NCBI GenBank assembly: GCA_026874595.1
Contig: CM049320.1
Span: 14,387,488 to 14,451,487, forward strand
Direction of reading: 5' to 3'
Origin: Sipunculus nudus
Taxonomy: Eukaryota > Annelida > Sipuncula > Golfingiida > Sipunculidae
Length of the DNA stretch: 64,000 nt
Shown here: in pieces, positions 49,231-61,900 of the stretch
Position numbering within the stretch: the first letter of the stretch is position 1
Layout: each line of letters opens with the position of its first letter
Notes under the pieces: generated by a model
Told to the model about the DNA's origin: nothing
Seen by the model: only the letters and a program-made list of their open reading frames with translations
The model's database searches: none
Position numbers and translations under genes: made by a program

Positions 49231-52200
49231 TTTATTTAGCAGGTTTATAGCGTGTGATTTGGGTTAGCCTAAGGAAGTGGTAATGTCTCGGCCAACTGAC
49301 ATGACTACTACTGGTTTTAAAGAAAAGAGCTCAAGAATACCTATCAATCAATGATATGTCCCAGAATATATGTTTGTCTCACACAGGATTATTGAACGAG
49401 AGTAAAAAGTTATGAAACGTCGCCTCGTGAAACGGAAGCGAGGTAAGAAATGACCGGCAGTATTTGTCCGCTCATAACAGAAAGAAAAATCTGCAAGGTT
49501 AGGCCGAAAAATACTGTTTAATAGCTCTCACCTGAAGACAACTGGAAAACGTGTAGACTCTTTTACATTACGTCCACATGTTTAAGTTATCTGTTCGCTC
49601 ACCTGTAGGTGATCGATGGCGGAAAAGACCCAAGATTTAAGTGGATAAATATTATGTTATTATCACTTTCCTTGTCTTCACAGTGTCCAAACTCTGGGCC
49701 TTATGCGCAATTCCGGGTGACGTTAGATCCGAAGTTCCAAAAGTGCAGAGGTCGGCTCTTGGAGTCCGGTGGAATCCTGCCAAATCCTACTACATTCCTT
49801 CCCCTCTTGAAAAACTAAGTTCTCATTATGACAAGTTTACCGTTTGAGGAACAGCATAAATTATGCGCTATTTGTAACTAACATTTGAACTTGTTTCTTA
49901 ATTTATATAAAATGTTCTCCTTGGTCTTCCAGCCAATCCAACTAAACCAGGGTGTTAGTACTTAAAGGATTCAATAAACACAAAGTTATGTCTGCGTTTC
50001 GTCAGCATAGACAAATGAATCAAGAAGATAACTCAGGCAAAATTATCTGTTGGACTGAGCCAAAAGCAACATCGTATTACAAGAGGACTGGATTACTGTT
50101 ACACTTATCTTTAGAGTCAAACCGCTTATCTTTATTGTGTAAATATGTATATATGAATGTTATAAACAAAATCACTGAAGCATATTCGGTATAGAAACAA
50201 GGAAGCCTAGTTCTAACGATTTTATGAACTTCCAGAAAATAGCCGTTATTATCATCCATAACAAATGTACTCATCATCGAGGTTTAGTTTGTTTCATGCA
50301 TGAACCATCTTGTATTGGAATCACATCAGTGACCAGTCGGATTGTATACTCCATTAGCCTGTTCGCTGGTCAGGAAATATTCCCTTGGTGGGTATACGAA
50401 GATAGCGGAGATCCTGATGGTTGTTGCCTGTGGAACATAACATTCGAGTGGACCTCGGCTGTTTGTGAAAACCTTGACGTCTATATTGACCTGTCGTTCT
50501 AAGCCTTTACGGATGGAGTAAGTATTTATCCGCAAATATGCATTTGTATTCAGATAAGGCGTTTCACAGACTAACAGATACACAGTTCCATTATAATGTT
50601 AATAACAGCTTCCTATTTAAAAGTTTCCTTCTTGATGAAGCTCCTGTCTATATTCCTATTGGAACGATCTTCATGTAGACCAGAAAATGTGCTGAGCTTC
50701 TTTGTCCGAGCCATCTTTCACTGAAACTGGATCGTGGACAATTCAAAACACGTCGAAATTGGCCAAATTTAATATCAGTTTCATGCAGTTTTTATCTAGG
50801 TTCATTTAAAGGTCGCTTATCAATGCGTTTGCCCAGTAGTTTTTCTCTGCTTACAAGGAATTCGGGTTGCTGTTTAGTGGCAAACGAAATAAAGGTTTAC
50901 CAGGTTTACGATTAATACCAATATATTATACAGTGCAACTAACAGCACACATATTTCTATAAGGTTGTATATTTCAGTCCCTGGGTTGCAAACCTCATTC
51001 GCCAGCTATTCCGATAGAACGAGAGCCGAAGTCCAAGCAACTGATAACAACAACCTTATAACTGGTGCTGACCTTATTGCTATTCTCAATCTGCTCAAAA
51101 GTGATAATCTTTGCCCATGGAATTACAAAGTCATTTGTATAGTCTCTGTGTTTATTCTGTAGACTGCAAGCTTTGTCATTTGCGATATTGGGACCACCGT
51201 TCAGCACCGATATTAAAGCATTTGTATGATAAGGTAGCACATCTGGACACGACTTCAGCCCGTCTTCTATTTAATCTTTTTCATGCTGCAGCTGCAAATA
51301 CTCTTGCTGTTGCTTTTTTAAGTCACTTTGTAATGTTCATATATAAAATATTCATGATCTTAGTGACAGAATGTGCCTTTAAAGTGATCTTGCGTTTTGA
51401 CCAAAGTTACACGACATATTGTTCATGGTCACCATGCAAGTCATTTCTGTGGAGAAGATATTTGTAACGACTCCGATTATTGTATTTTAAAAGAAAAATA
51501 GGATTTTAAATTAACGTTAGTGCACCACAAAACATATCTATATAAAGTGATATACCCCCTGAATAGATAGTGTTTTCAATTTAGCTCCTGTTCCCATTGT
51601 GAACTTTTGGAAGCATACACCTAATCATGTTCGACTGACTTTATATCCTGTGTACTTTGGTTGGTAGTGTGCCCGTGTTGATCAATAAACAGTGGAACAA
51701 TAAAATTCTGGTCATCAGAATTAGGTTATTTCCGGTAGTTTTTTTTAATTTTTTATTCATGAAATGGATTGTTTAGTGTCGCGGGTCAGAATTGAAAACT
51801 GCTATAATATAGGCAGGTGAGCTGCAAGCACAGATAATGAAACGTCATATATTTTCCCATGCGGATTCTTAGCGTATATTTTCGTGCGTATAGGCCTACG
51901 TAAGGCCTATGAACGACTGGGGAAGAAGCTGGTCAAAGCTCCATTCTGCTAAAGGTCGTTTCTACAAAGAATTAGCCTCATCCTGTCAGACAATTTCGGA
52001 CGGCCGGAACTACTTGTCAACTGTCAAACTTCATATTCAAAATTTGTTATATTTCACGGAAACAAATTATGTTTACATTTTACATGCGTATGCTTACAAA
52101 ATATTACTTGTTCCTTGAAGTCCTTTCCACAAAAAAAACACTTTTAGGCAATTTTCCTAAAAATAATTCTGATTCAACATATTTGAACGGGTTACAGAAC

Positions 52201-52500
52201 CCTCTTCACGAAGTTTATACCTACGCCGCTGGTGAAGCCAGAAGCCACGGTGGCAGATTTTGAAGCCCACAAACCCAAAACAGCACAGTCGTACTCTTTG
52301 CAAGTCCGATTCTGCACAATGTGGAGACAGAGTAGCCTTTGATTGTGCTTGGCAAGTGTGTAGCAGGATTACAGGTGGCATCCGGCTGGACTACTGATGA
52401 ATCATGGTGAAATGATATTCTGTTGCCCAAAGAGACTGTGTGAGCTGTGTTGTGGTTGAAAACACAAACTCTCAGCATACTTGTTATTTGGTTTAAAATG
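49230..52500. other. Intergenic segment with ambiguous open frames
   Basis: Nothing was firmly identified. The 92-codon plus frame at 50224-50502 (GQEIFPWWVYEDSGDPDGCC) and the 85-codon minus frame at 50326-50583 overlap, and neither has a recognised family. Two AATAAA signals near 51685 and 51700 on the plus strand could end a transcript. Confidence 0.35.
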
Positions 52501-52573
52501 GAATGTTTTCCTGTGTGCTACCATCTGAAAGGACCATTGTGTTGAATGAAGTGCTTGACTTTTTTAAACAGAA

Positions 52574-52690
52574 GCAGATCGGAGGGGGGGGGGGACCGGA
52601 CCCCTTTTCAGTCGCAACAAACTTTTTTCTTCAGAGTTTCAGACATTTTTTGAGAGCCTGACCCCCCCCCCCCCCCCTCCGGACCTGATG
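52574..52690. repeat. G-run/C-run inverted repeat
   Basis: cggag followed by G-rich sequence (11 G, 52584-52594) is mirrored by 16 C followed by ctccgg (52662-52682), with a loop of about 65 bp. The arms could pair as a hairpin, and the G strand could form a quadruplex. Confidence 0.75.
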
Positions 52691-52734
52691 AACTTTTCTT
52701 TGGTTGTCATTCGTCCTCCGAAATGAAAGTGGCA

Positions 52735-53560
52735 CCAACAGCCTGGTTTACAAGAAATCCATTTAAGATGTATACCTTGACCCATTCCTGAGATATTAGC
52801 AATTTCACTCAAAGTACATGTACGGATAGATTCCAGAGGAAACGATTGCAGGATCTATGAACATGCACAATTTCAGGCCAATACTGCAAATTACTCCTGA
52901 GAAACGGGCATTAATTTATTTTTCAATATCATAAAGGGGAGTGGCGCCACCTGTCTGGTTCACGAGAAACTTTCCAAGATGGATAAACATGCCAAATTTC
53001 AGACAAATTTCTTGACCCACTCCTGAGATATAAGCAATTTCACCCAAAGCGCATGTACGGATGCATGCCACAAGAAAACGTTTGCACATGGCGTCACCAG
53101 TCTCAAGTACAAGATGGAGGATTCCATGATCTATGGACATGCACAATTTCAGGCCAATACTGCAAATCACTCCTGAGAAACGGGCATTAATTTATTCTAC
53201 AAAAACAAAGGCGAGTTGCGCCACCTGTCTGGTTCAGGAGAAAACTTTCCAAGATAGATGAACATGCCAATTTTTAGACCAATAACTTGACCCCCTCCTG
53301 TGAAATGAGCTGATTTCACCAAAAGCACATGTACGGATGGACGCTACAGGAAAATTATTGCAGTTGCGCCACAAGTCCTGAATACAAGAGGTAGGAGTCC
53401 AAGATCTATAGATATTCACAATCCAGGCCAATACTGTGAATCACTCTTTAGAAGGGGCATTTATTTATTTATTAAAAACAAAGCTAGGTGGCACCATCTG
53501 TCTGGTTTAGGAGAGAACCTTTCAAAGATGGATGAACATGCCAAATTTCAGAAATTTTTA
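52735..53560. repeat. Tandem diverged repeat, about 280-bp units
   Basis: Units start near 52735, 52938, 53217 and 53488, each with a ccacctgtctggtt-like start, ttccaagatggat-aacatgcc, cttgacccactcctgagat, acatgtacggat, and gcacaatttcaggccaatactg. Non-coding; the frames on the minus strand (52916-53170 and 53234-53431) simply translate the same repeat. Confidence 0.85.
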
Positions 53561-54060
53561 AATTCAAGGTCCCTATTTGCATTTACTTGTTTAAAAAGAT
53601 ACAAGAAACTTACCATGAAAACACCACTGCAGCACATAGGCCTCTTCCAATCCTGGCACTGTGCCATTGCTATTTAAATCATCTTGGCTAATGGCCAACA
53701 TCCAGACTTTGGCAAATCATGACAATCTGCCAATGGTAATCCAAGTGCTGCCATCTGCACACAAAAGTGGTCCCTACTTGAAATAACGTGAAACATTTTC
53801 CAAATACAAAATACTTCTCAGTTGACTTTTTATAAAAAAAAAAAAAAGAATAAGGAATATGAAAAAAAAAATAATTACAGATGCATACTGAATGCAAAAT
53901 TATAATCCAGATACATCTCACTGATGGCAAATTCTTGAATTGAGTATGATAACCAATTATTTATAATTATTGTACAGCCAACTTTATATAGCCACAGAGA
54001 GCTAAATACCTGTTGTTGTTAACATTGCCTGGTATGATGAATAATTTAAATCATAAATCT
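53560..54060. other. AT-rich intergenic, nothing recognised
   Basis: Contains A-rich runs at 53827-53847 and 53861-53870. No gene or repeat family seen. Confidence 0.5.
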
Positions 54061-55150
54061 AAATATTTTTTAACTTTGAAAAACATTCTTGTCACTATTA
54101 ACTATAGATAACCTGAAATCTAATTTCTAGTGGCATGGTGTAATAGATGCTGATAAACTGGTGCAAGGCTACATGTAACTGCTTCACACAGCTAACATGT
54201 ACGGTAAAATGACTCAAATCTCCACAATTCAGCCAAAAAATCATTCATGTGGAACCATTAAAGACAATTATTATAAGAATTATTTTGGGGATTATTCTTG
54301 TAAAATTTTAAACAAATTGGCTTTAGTGGCATTAGTCGAAAAATATTTTGCAGGTTTATAACTCGTAAAATAAGATACAGCAAACTGGCTACGTTCAGCT
54401 TCCCGTAACTCGGCCAAAAAGCACTGAACCAAAACCATTTAAACAAATTTGAATTATCAAAATCTGCGGATAATAAATGTGCGAGATTTAAGAATTTGGC
54501 CCAGTGGTTTTTGAGAAGATCTTTGTTTCCACTGAGCTAAAAGGGGCTGTTATGGCATATGATTAAACTCAACTATCAATCTTATAACTCAGCCAAAAGT
54601 TACTGAACAGAGACCATTTGAACAAATTTCAGAAAGCACTACCTTAGGATCATTTCTGTGCGATATTAAACATTTTGGCCATATGATATCAGAGAAGAAG
54701 TTTTGTGTAGCCCTCAGTATGATATAGACACTGATGACCCCCGTACAAAAAGGCTGATGCAGTTGGCGCCACCAATACCTCAATTTCAGATTTGACTCAT
54801 GTGACCAACATCTGCATAAAATATGGTGATGATAGCAACAGCCGTTTCTGATTTATTTTTATATGCATTTTTGGACAGATGACTAAGTTCATCTTCCTGT
54901 AACTTGGCCAAAAATCACCAAACTGGAACCATTTTAACAAACTTGAGAGAAATTGTTTCTGGTATTATTTCTGTGAAATATTTGACAATTTCGCTGGACA
55001 GTTCTGGAGAAGAAGATTTTTAAAGATTTTTTTAAGCATTTTCCCTATAATACTGAAGTAAATGGAGATGCCTAAAAATAAGCTCAATCAGGTTAAGTTT
55101 GGCATGTGACAGATTCTTACATGCAATTTGGAGCCGCTAGTGCTGACGGT
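54060..55150. repeat. Tandem diverged repeat, aactcggccaaaaa family
   Basis: The core aactcagccaaaa-ttactgaaccagaaccatttgaacaaatt recurs near 54222, 54410, 54588 and 54900, followed by a gattatttctgtgaaatatt segment and a ttttgagaagaag segment. Units differ in length and are well diverged. No coding seen. Confidence 0.7.
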
Positions 55151-56200
55151 TTCTGAGATAGCATGAGTTAATGTTCGGACTACAGTGGAGGGACAATCCT
55201 CCACCATCACATAAGCTCACAGGTTCGCTAAAAAAGAAATGGCTTTGTTTTTGTAGTAGAGCAACAGGCTTCACCAAAACATGGACCAAATATGCTTTCC
55301 CTCAAAAGTAACGGCATTTATTGAAAACCAATAAATTAGCAGATTTTATCTTAAAGATTAAGTCATGGCCGCCAGATATTTTTTAAAATTCCTCCGAGTA
55401 TGTGGTAGCCCTGCCTGGCCTTTTGTATTTGCGTTTTCTAATAAAATGCTTAAAATAAAACATGATTCCATATACCGATAGACTTTACTCAGTGCCAGCT
55501 CTTATCACAAAAGCCCTGTATGGTGATTCCCTGATATTTGCATATTAAGGCGTCGCAAGGCTCTTTGAGGATCTGACGATTCCCCTGTATATGCATATCA
55601 GGCCGTCAAGCTTCATGCGAGTGCCATCGTTGCTATTACATCGCAAAGATCGGTCCCACAGCTCGACCCGCTTGGTAACATTTGCACTGAAATCATGTAT
55701 TCAGGTTTTCCACACATGGACCTTCGTGTCCTTTGATATATCTCTGCTGGACGAATATTACGGTCCATGGGCCAAATGTAAGTGTATATTGTAAACACTA
55801 TCGCAACAATTTTGTACCAACAGGTTCAGTAAATTCCCTCTGCCGAGATGACAAGAGCAGCTGGCAGCATTTGTCTGAACCAGTGTATTAACTGTCATTT
55901 TGCCACTCGCGAATCGTGATCGTTTCAGTCAGCTGGTACATTTTGACTGCGCTCGTCGCATGTGCATCTGAATATCTCGCGCTGATTTGCTGAGCCAGAG
56001 TTTGTTAGGCCTACTGTCAAGAGTTGGTGGTCCGATAAACGTTAACACTGAGGCTGAGGGTTAAAGTGTTCTCAAGTCTCACCGAACTCAACATAAGCGA
56101 CGGCCTAAAATTAATAAGACATATTAAATGTGAATATTAGTATCCAATTGGAAGCACGGAATAGGCGATAACTGAATGAACCATGTTGGTTTTGAAACAG
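55150..56200. other. Intergenic, GC-richer from about 55550
   Basis: No gene family recognised. The stretch 55550-56100 is less AT-rich than most of the right half and could be upstream sequence of the candidate promoter below. Overlapping frames at 55591-55794 (plus) and 55613-55798 (minus) are unsupported. Confidence 0.35.
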
Positions 56201-56400
56201 ATTCTGGGAAAGACCACTCCTGACGTCACTGGAAAAGACCTTAGTTCAGCGAGGCGGTGATGTGTGGCGCTGATCGTCCGGGAACCGGCCAAGATTACCA
56301 GTCCATGAAATTAAGAGGGTCAGATAGTGTTAAATTAGTTATATGAGTTGCCGCAAGATGGCGGTACCGATAGTAAGTGCGATACAACGCGGGAACGTTT
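56200..56400 (+). promoter_or_regulatory. Candidate promoter and short first exon
   Basis: A perfect cAMP-response element palindrome TGACGTCA lies at 56221-56228. At 56355-56372 the sequence reads AAGATGGCGGTACCGATA, followed at once by GTAAGTG (56373-56379), a strong donor. AAGATGGCGG is a YY1-type motif that in animals often sits at the start codon. Five codons (MAVPI) would be followed by an intron. No downstream exon was found in the window, so this remains a suggestion. Confidence 0.3.
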
Positions 56401-56509
56401 GATTTCTCTGCCAGAAGCAACAATTAAGTCATAACTATTTCATAAACTGGGCCAGTCTATGTATGTGGTGGAAATGTGTTTCAAATATGAGCAAAAGATA
56501 TAAAACAAG

Positions 56510-57720
56510 TAACCCACTGGTCACGACGCTCAGCTGACTGGGAAGAGATTCGTAAAAGGAAATTTTATCATCTGAATTGTAGTATATACCCATTCACCTG
56601 AAGCATCAAACAGATAAACCAACAGGCCAAGATTGTGTCTGTATTTTTATATATCAAAAAAGAGAAAAAATGTGTAAACTTTAAAAAAATACAGTTGGCT
56701 CCACCAGTCTGCAGAAACTAATAAAAACACATGGTCAATATCCATGCAAAGAATCATGGTGATCTCTGCAATAGTTGTTTAGATACTTCAGCTTTTGTTT
56801 TTTTTTTTTAATTTTTCATTATTCTGGGGGGTATTTGGGAGCCATACAGCTTAAAGGATATGGGAAACAGAGACCTAATTTCAGGTTTCATGGAGACTTT
56901 TCATGGGTCTCACTGTGTGTCAAGAATGAAGATTCTTGGTCAAGTTGTTATGATTTGTGCCCTGTTAACAGATGTTCATATCTTTAAAGGTCTCAATTTT
57001 GAGAAAAAAATTCGTAAAAACATCCGAACAAATACAGATGGTGCCACCAGTCTGCAGAAACTGATAGAACACTCAATGATCAATATCCATGCAAACAATT
57101 ATGGTGATCTCTGCATTAGTTGTTCAGATACTTCAGCTTTTGTATCAAATTTTCCATTATTGTGAGCTGTACTTTGGAGTGCCATAGCTCAAAGGATATG
57201 GGTAACAGAGACCTAATTTAAGGTTTCCATGGAGATTTTTCATGGGTTCCGTGTGTGTCAAGAATGAAAATTCTAGGTCCAGATGTTACTATTTGTACCC
57301 TGTTGACAGATAACTGCATCCTTAAAGTTCTCAAAAATAGAGAAAAAAATTCGTAAAAATTTGAAAAAAAATTAGAGGTGGCGCACCCAGTCTTCAGAAA
57401 CTGATGGAACACCTCATGATCAATATGTATGCCAAAAATAATGAACATCAGTGTTGTAGTTATTGAGATACTGCAGTTTTGTATCAAATTTTTCATTATT
57501 CTGGGGGGTATTTTGGAGCCATACAGCTTGAAGGATATGGGTAACAGAGACCTAATTTCAGGTTTCATGGAGACTTTTCATGGGTCTCTCACTGTGTGTC
57601 AAGAATAAAGATTCTTGGTCAAGTTGTTATGATTTTTGCCCTGTTAACAGATGTTCATATCTTTAAAGGTCTCAATAATTGAGAAACAAGGGACCTATGG
57701 GTCACGGCGCTCAGCTGTTA
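56510..57720. repeat. Dispersed element of three diverged tandem units, ggtcacg-cgctcagctg ends
   Basis: Bounded on both sides by ggtcacgacgctcagctg (56520) and ggtcacggcgctcagctg (57700). Inside, three units of about 330 bp start near 56690, 57035 and 57375. Each has ccaccagtctgcagaaact, atcaatatccatgc, tggtgatctctgca-tagttgtt, the gatatgggtaacagagacctaattt box, and tgccctgttaacagatgttcatatc. Related units recur at 60330-60960. Non-coding. Confidence 0.85.
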
Positions 57721-59000
57721 TATATGATAAAAAAAATATGATTTAGAAATGAGGCACATGCTGGTTTTGTGTGGTAATAAGTATAAGCTGTATTATGAGT
57801 TATTGTTGTTAAGCTTATGTATGATTTTGATAGTACCTTTGGAGACAGAGAAGATAATTAATTTCATTTATTTTATTAACAAATGGAGTACTATTGTCAC
57901 ACAGATTTTGACTTGGCCATATAACTTATAAGCAGAACATATAATATAAGAGTTTAACTATTTATTAAAAAAATTACAAATATTGTCCAAGATATAATTT
58001 TTATTAAAAATAATAAGAGAATCATATGATTTTTAAAATGAAATATAACTGAAATGATTATTAAAATAATATTAAAGAATATATTCATGAATGCATTCAT
58101 GAATACATTTGGAAAGTATTTCCACTGGTATTCATATACTTTCATTTTTACCTAAATTCCCATTCTTTATGCAAGAAATTTTATAATGGAGTACATATTC
58201 ATATTCGTATTTAAATACAATTGCAAAGTATTCCCACCATGTCTGGTATTTATTCAATTTTCACCAAACAATGGTGTTGAGAATCCAGAATGTACAAAAT
58301 TCACACATTTAAATAATGATCATAAGTACCTGGTTTTATGGCTTTTATTTATATTAAAAAAAAATAAATGTGATATATTTATTTTGGACTAATTTCACAT
58401 CAATGTACACACTAGACACAGTAGGAATCTAGATTAATATTATCAACTGCATCTTTGTCTATCATTAATTTCCTTCATATGATCCCTAATGATTAGTAAT
58501 GAATAATATGATTTATTTTTATTATTAAAATTGAACTGAAAAATGCCATAGGTGACTGCATGGTGTTATTTGGAATACGTGACATTCTATCCATCGATGC
58601 AAGATTCTTATATCATCAGTAACTGCAAGTTAATTCCCTATTATTATAAACTAACAAATTCCTTTTCTATTTTTCTTTAATTTGTTATTAAAAACCAATA
58701 AAAATTGATTAATTTATTGTTTATTGTTATGTTGTTGGTTAAAACTACTAGATGAGTTGGGTTGGACACCTGGATCAACTGTGGCTGGCCATAAGCTGCC
58801 TTGCTGCCAAGTATATGCCTCGCCTCAAGCGTGCATAACTTGCTGAAAGTTCAACAAGGTCAACATACAGGTGACTCAAGAGTGGCTGGAGAGAGCCAAG
58901 ATCTGACATGGTCTCATAAAAACATTAATAAAAGCTACAATTTTTGGCCAATTTCTTTCAGCTTTCTAAACTAAAAAGCTGAAATCCTTATGTGTGCATG
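57720..59000. other. Very AT-rich intergenic segment
   Basis: Nothing recognised. Short frames at 57749-58392 are low-complexity. Confidence 0.5.
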
Positions 59001-60230
59001 ATATGAAAATTATATAAACAAGAGCTCACATGAAACAAAAGTGAAATGGTCAAAGTTGGGCAAAATTTAAGGTACTAATTTTATATTTATACTAATAACT
59101 TATAAAATTTTAAAAATTCAGAACTAATTTTGGGTATTTAATTGAATCTTGATTAAATAATGTTACATCCCTGACAAAAAATCTCTAGCTTCAGCAAGCC
59201 CCTTGTTATAGGAGTAAATATATTTCTTGATTTTTTACAAAGTGCATTATGTTTGGGCCCATAACTTAAAACAATTACGCAATACTGACATCATTTCTGG
59301 CATGTGCACAGAGAATGTATAGAAAAACATGTATATTATATATGATTAAAGTCAGATCAGTGGTTTTGATATTAGGCAGTATTGAAGTGTAACAATGGGT
59401 TTTTAATTGAAAAATGAAGTTTTTCATTAATATCTCATAAGTATTAAGTCCTAGTGACCAAATTCTTGGCATGGTAGGGAATTTTGGAGACATCTAATTG
59501 TATGCCAAATTTTAGGAATTGAGAGCTTAAGCTGGGGAGCTGAGCTCTTGCAAACTGCATAACACTAGCCTGATGTAAACAATATGTTACATGGTGCTTG
59601 AAAACTTGAATAAAATCTAGTTTTTGATCAACTGGTTTCAAATTTTCGGTGTTAACAGACAAAATGCTAACAAAAACATGCTGAGAAAATTAAATCCACA
59701 GTACTTACAGGAAAAAAACGTGCCATGGTCAAAGTTAGGCAAAATTTAAGGTACCAATTTTTTATTTTTGTTAATATTTTAAAAAATTTAAAAGATTTTG
59801 ATCTAATTTTGGGTATACAATTTAATTTTGATTAATTAAAGTTATATTACTTGAAAAAAAGTCCATAGCTTTAACAAGTTTTGTGTTAAGTGATCAAATA
59901 TCTTTCCTGATTTTTTACAAAATGCATTATGTTCTGGCCCATAACTTTTTTAAATTATATAATACAGACATAATTTCAGGCATGTACATAGGAACTATAT
60001 AGAGGCATATTTATGGTAAATATGAGGAAAAACCGATGAGTGGTTTTGATATTAGGCAGCCCTGAAGTGTGAAAATAGGTTTTTAATAAAAATTGAGGTT
60101 TTTCCTTAATTTCTAAAAGGAACAAAGTCGCAAAGACCCAGTTTTCGGCTTGGTAGGAGATCTTGGGGACATCTAACACTATGCCGAAAATTGGATTCCT
60201 AGGTCTTACGGTGTCAAAACGTGCCACATC
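59000..60230. repeat. Two tandem units of about 0.7 kb (ggtcaaagtt-ggcaaaatttaagg family)
   Basis: Segment 59045-59520 recurs at 59725-60200. Shared landmarks are ggcaaaatttaaggtac, attttacaaa-tgcattatg, cccataactt, gtggttttgatattaggcag, ggtttttaat, and catctaa--tatgcc. Offset is about 685 bp. The second unit ends in the GGAC minisatellite and palindrome. Confidence 0.85.
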
Positions 60231-60231
60231 T

Positions 60232-60268
60232 ACGGACGGACGGACGGACAGACGGACGGACGACGGAC
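60232..60268. repeat. GGAC/GACG minisatellite 1
   Basis: Repeated cggacggacggaca-type units, immediately followed by a palindrome at 60284-60314. Confidence 0.95.
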
Positions 60269-60283
60269 AATGGACCACGACTA

Positions 60284-60316
60284 TAGCTCAGATGACTTAT
60301 AGTCAGCTGAGCTAAA
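60284..60316. repeat. Repeat-end palindrome 1
   Basis: Arms tagctcag...tgact and agtca...ctgagcta form a nearly perfect hairpin with a 2-4 base loop. It closes the repeat unit and is followed by a-rich sequence. Confidence 0.85.
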
Positions 60317-60319
60317 AAA

Positions 60320-60950
60320 TTCATAAAAACAACTGAACAAATACAGATGGTGCCACCAGTCTGCAGAAACTGATGAAACACTCAATGATCAATATCCATG
60401 CAAACAATTATGGTGATCTCTGCATTAGTTGTTCAGATACTTCAGCTTTTGTATCAAATTTTCCATTATTGTGATCTGTACTTTGGAGTGCCATAGCTCA
60501 AAGGATATGGGTAACAGAGACCTTATATCTGGTTTCCATGGAGACTTCTTGGTCTCTCACTGTGTAAAGAATGAAGATTCTCTGTCCAGTCTTTAGGATT
60601 TGTGCCCTGTTAACAGATGTTCACATATTTAAAGGTCTCAAAAATAGAGAAAATAATTCATAAAAAATTGAAAAATACAGTTGGGCCACCAGTCTGCAGA
60701 AACTGATGAAACATCTCATGATCAATATGTATGCCAAAAATTATGACCCTCAGTGATGTAGTTAATGAGATATTGAAGTTTTTGTATGAAATTTTTTACT
60801 ATTCTGGGGGGTACTTTCGGGCCCCATAGCTCGAAGGATATGGGTAACAGAGACCTCATTTCTGGTTTCCAAGGAAATTTTTCATGGACCTCTTAGAATG
60901 TCAAGTTACAAGTTTCTAGTTCCAGCAGTTACGATTTGTGCCAGGTTAAC
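60320..60950. repeat. Two more units of the ccaccagtctgcagaaact family
   Basis: Units start near 60345 and 60680. The first is strikingly close to 57035-57240, the second to 57375-57560, showing that the same two-unit stretch was copied between the two sites. Confidence 0.85.
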
Positions 60951-61043
60951 GGACAGACGGAAGGACGGACAGACGGACGGGTAGACAGACGATCAAAGGG
61001 TGATCGCTATAGCTCAGATGACTTGCAGTCAGCTGAGCTAATA
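60951..61043. repeat. GGAC minisatellite 2 with palindrome 2
   Basis: ggacagacggaaggacggac-type units to about 60991, then tagctcagatgact at 61012 and agtcagctgagcta ending at 61041. Same arrangement as copy 1, about 728 bp downstream. Confidence 0.9.
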
Positions 61044-61249
61044 ATACAACAAGAGACCCAGGGGTTTAATATTCACTCTGCGAATTCCTGTGCATGATGG
61101 TGGGTGATTAAGAAGTAAAAACATAAATGTCAACATCATGCATGTCCAAGTGGACAGTGCGCAATTGCATAAATTTACAGAGTGAACTATAAAATGTGAC
61201 AGAAAGAGATGGTTGCATGGGATATATATTAATCAGATGACACATTTTG

Positions 61250-61900
61250 AAGTTATGTAAAGCTACCATCTTGAAAATATTTTGACTGAATTTAACCTCT
61301 TTTATTTCCCCTTCTTTTAAGGTAGTTTACTTTGATATGAAAGCCAAATACTGATACTTTATGACATATCTTGGAAAAAATAGAAAAGTCCATTACAGCC
61401 TGCAAAATGTAGGTCAGCACAGGTGGCACTACCTGCAGGTGAAAACCAAATAACAGTCGGAGGATCAATATTCCTGTGCAATTTGGTGATGAAGGTTGCA
61501 GCAGTTCCAAAGAAATTAAGTAACACATACAACCATGTACGGAAACACATAAAATAAAATTCAGAAGTTCCGTTAATATGCCATTTTGAAAATGACTTTA
61601 CTGAATTTATAATCAATTTATTCCCCTTCCCTAAGGAACTGTTGATTGTGATATGAAAGCAAAAATATTAATACTTTTTGGCCTATATGGGAAGAAGAAG
61701 AAAAGATCATTTCAGCCAGCTGAAAAAAAAAGTTCAAAATAGATGGCGCCACCAAAAGCTTATATTTGCAAATTCATCACATGATAAATAAGTCTGCCAA
61801 TTTTCATGGTGACAGGTGAAGCGGCCGTAGAGATATCTGATAACAGACAGTGGATGATTGATGATGGACAATGGATGCTTTATCGGTCCCAGCATGACTT
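61250..61900. repeat. Two diverged tandem units of about 315 bp
   Basis: Units begin near 61270 (ttgaaaatattttgactg) and 61587 (ttgaaaatgactttactg). Both continue with ttccccttc, tgatatgaaagc, aatactgatac-like, and a cattacagcctgc-like stretch, then a ggtggcactacc/gatggcgccacc box. No coding. Confidence 0.75.

Noticed and set aside
50224-50583. Plus frame of 92 codons and overlapping minus frame of 85 codons as possible exon
   Set aside because: No family signature, no clear splice signals fitting either frame, and no way to choose between strands from sequence alone.
51680-51710. Two AATAAA signals as the 3' end of a plus-strand gene
   Set aside because: The hexamer is common in AT-rich DNA and no convincing coding exon precedes it.
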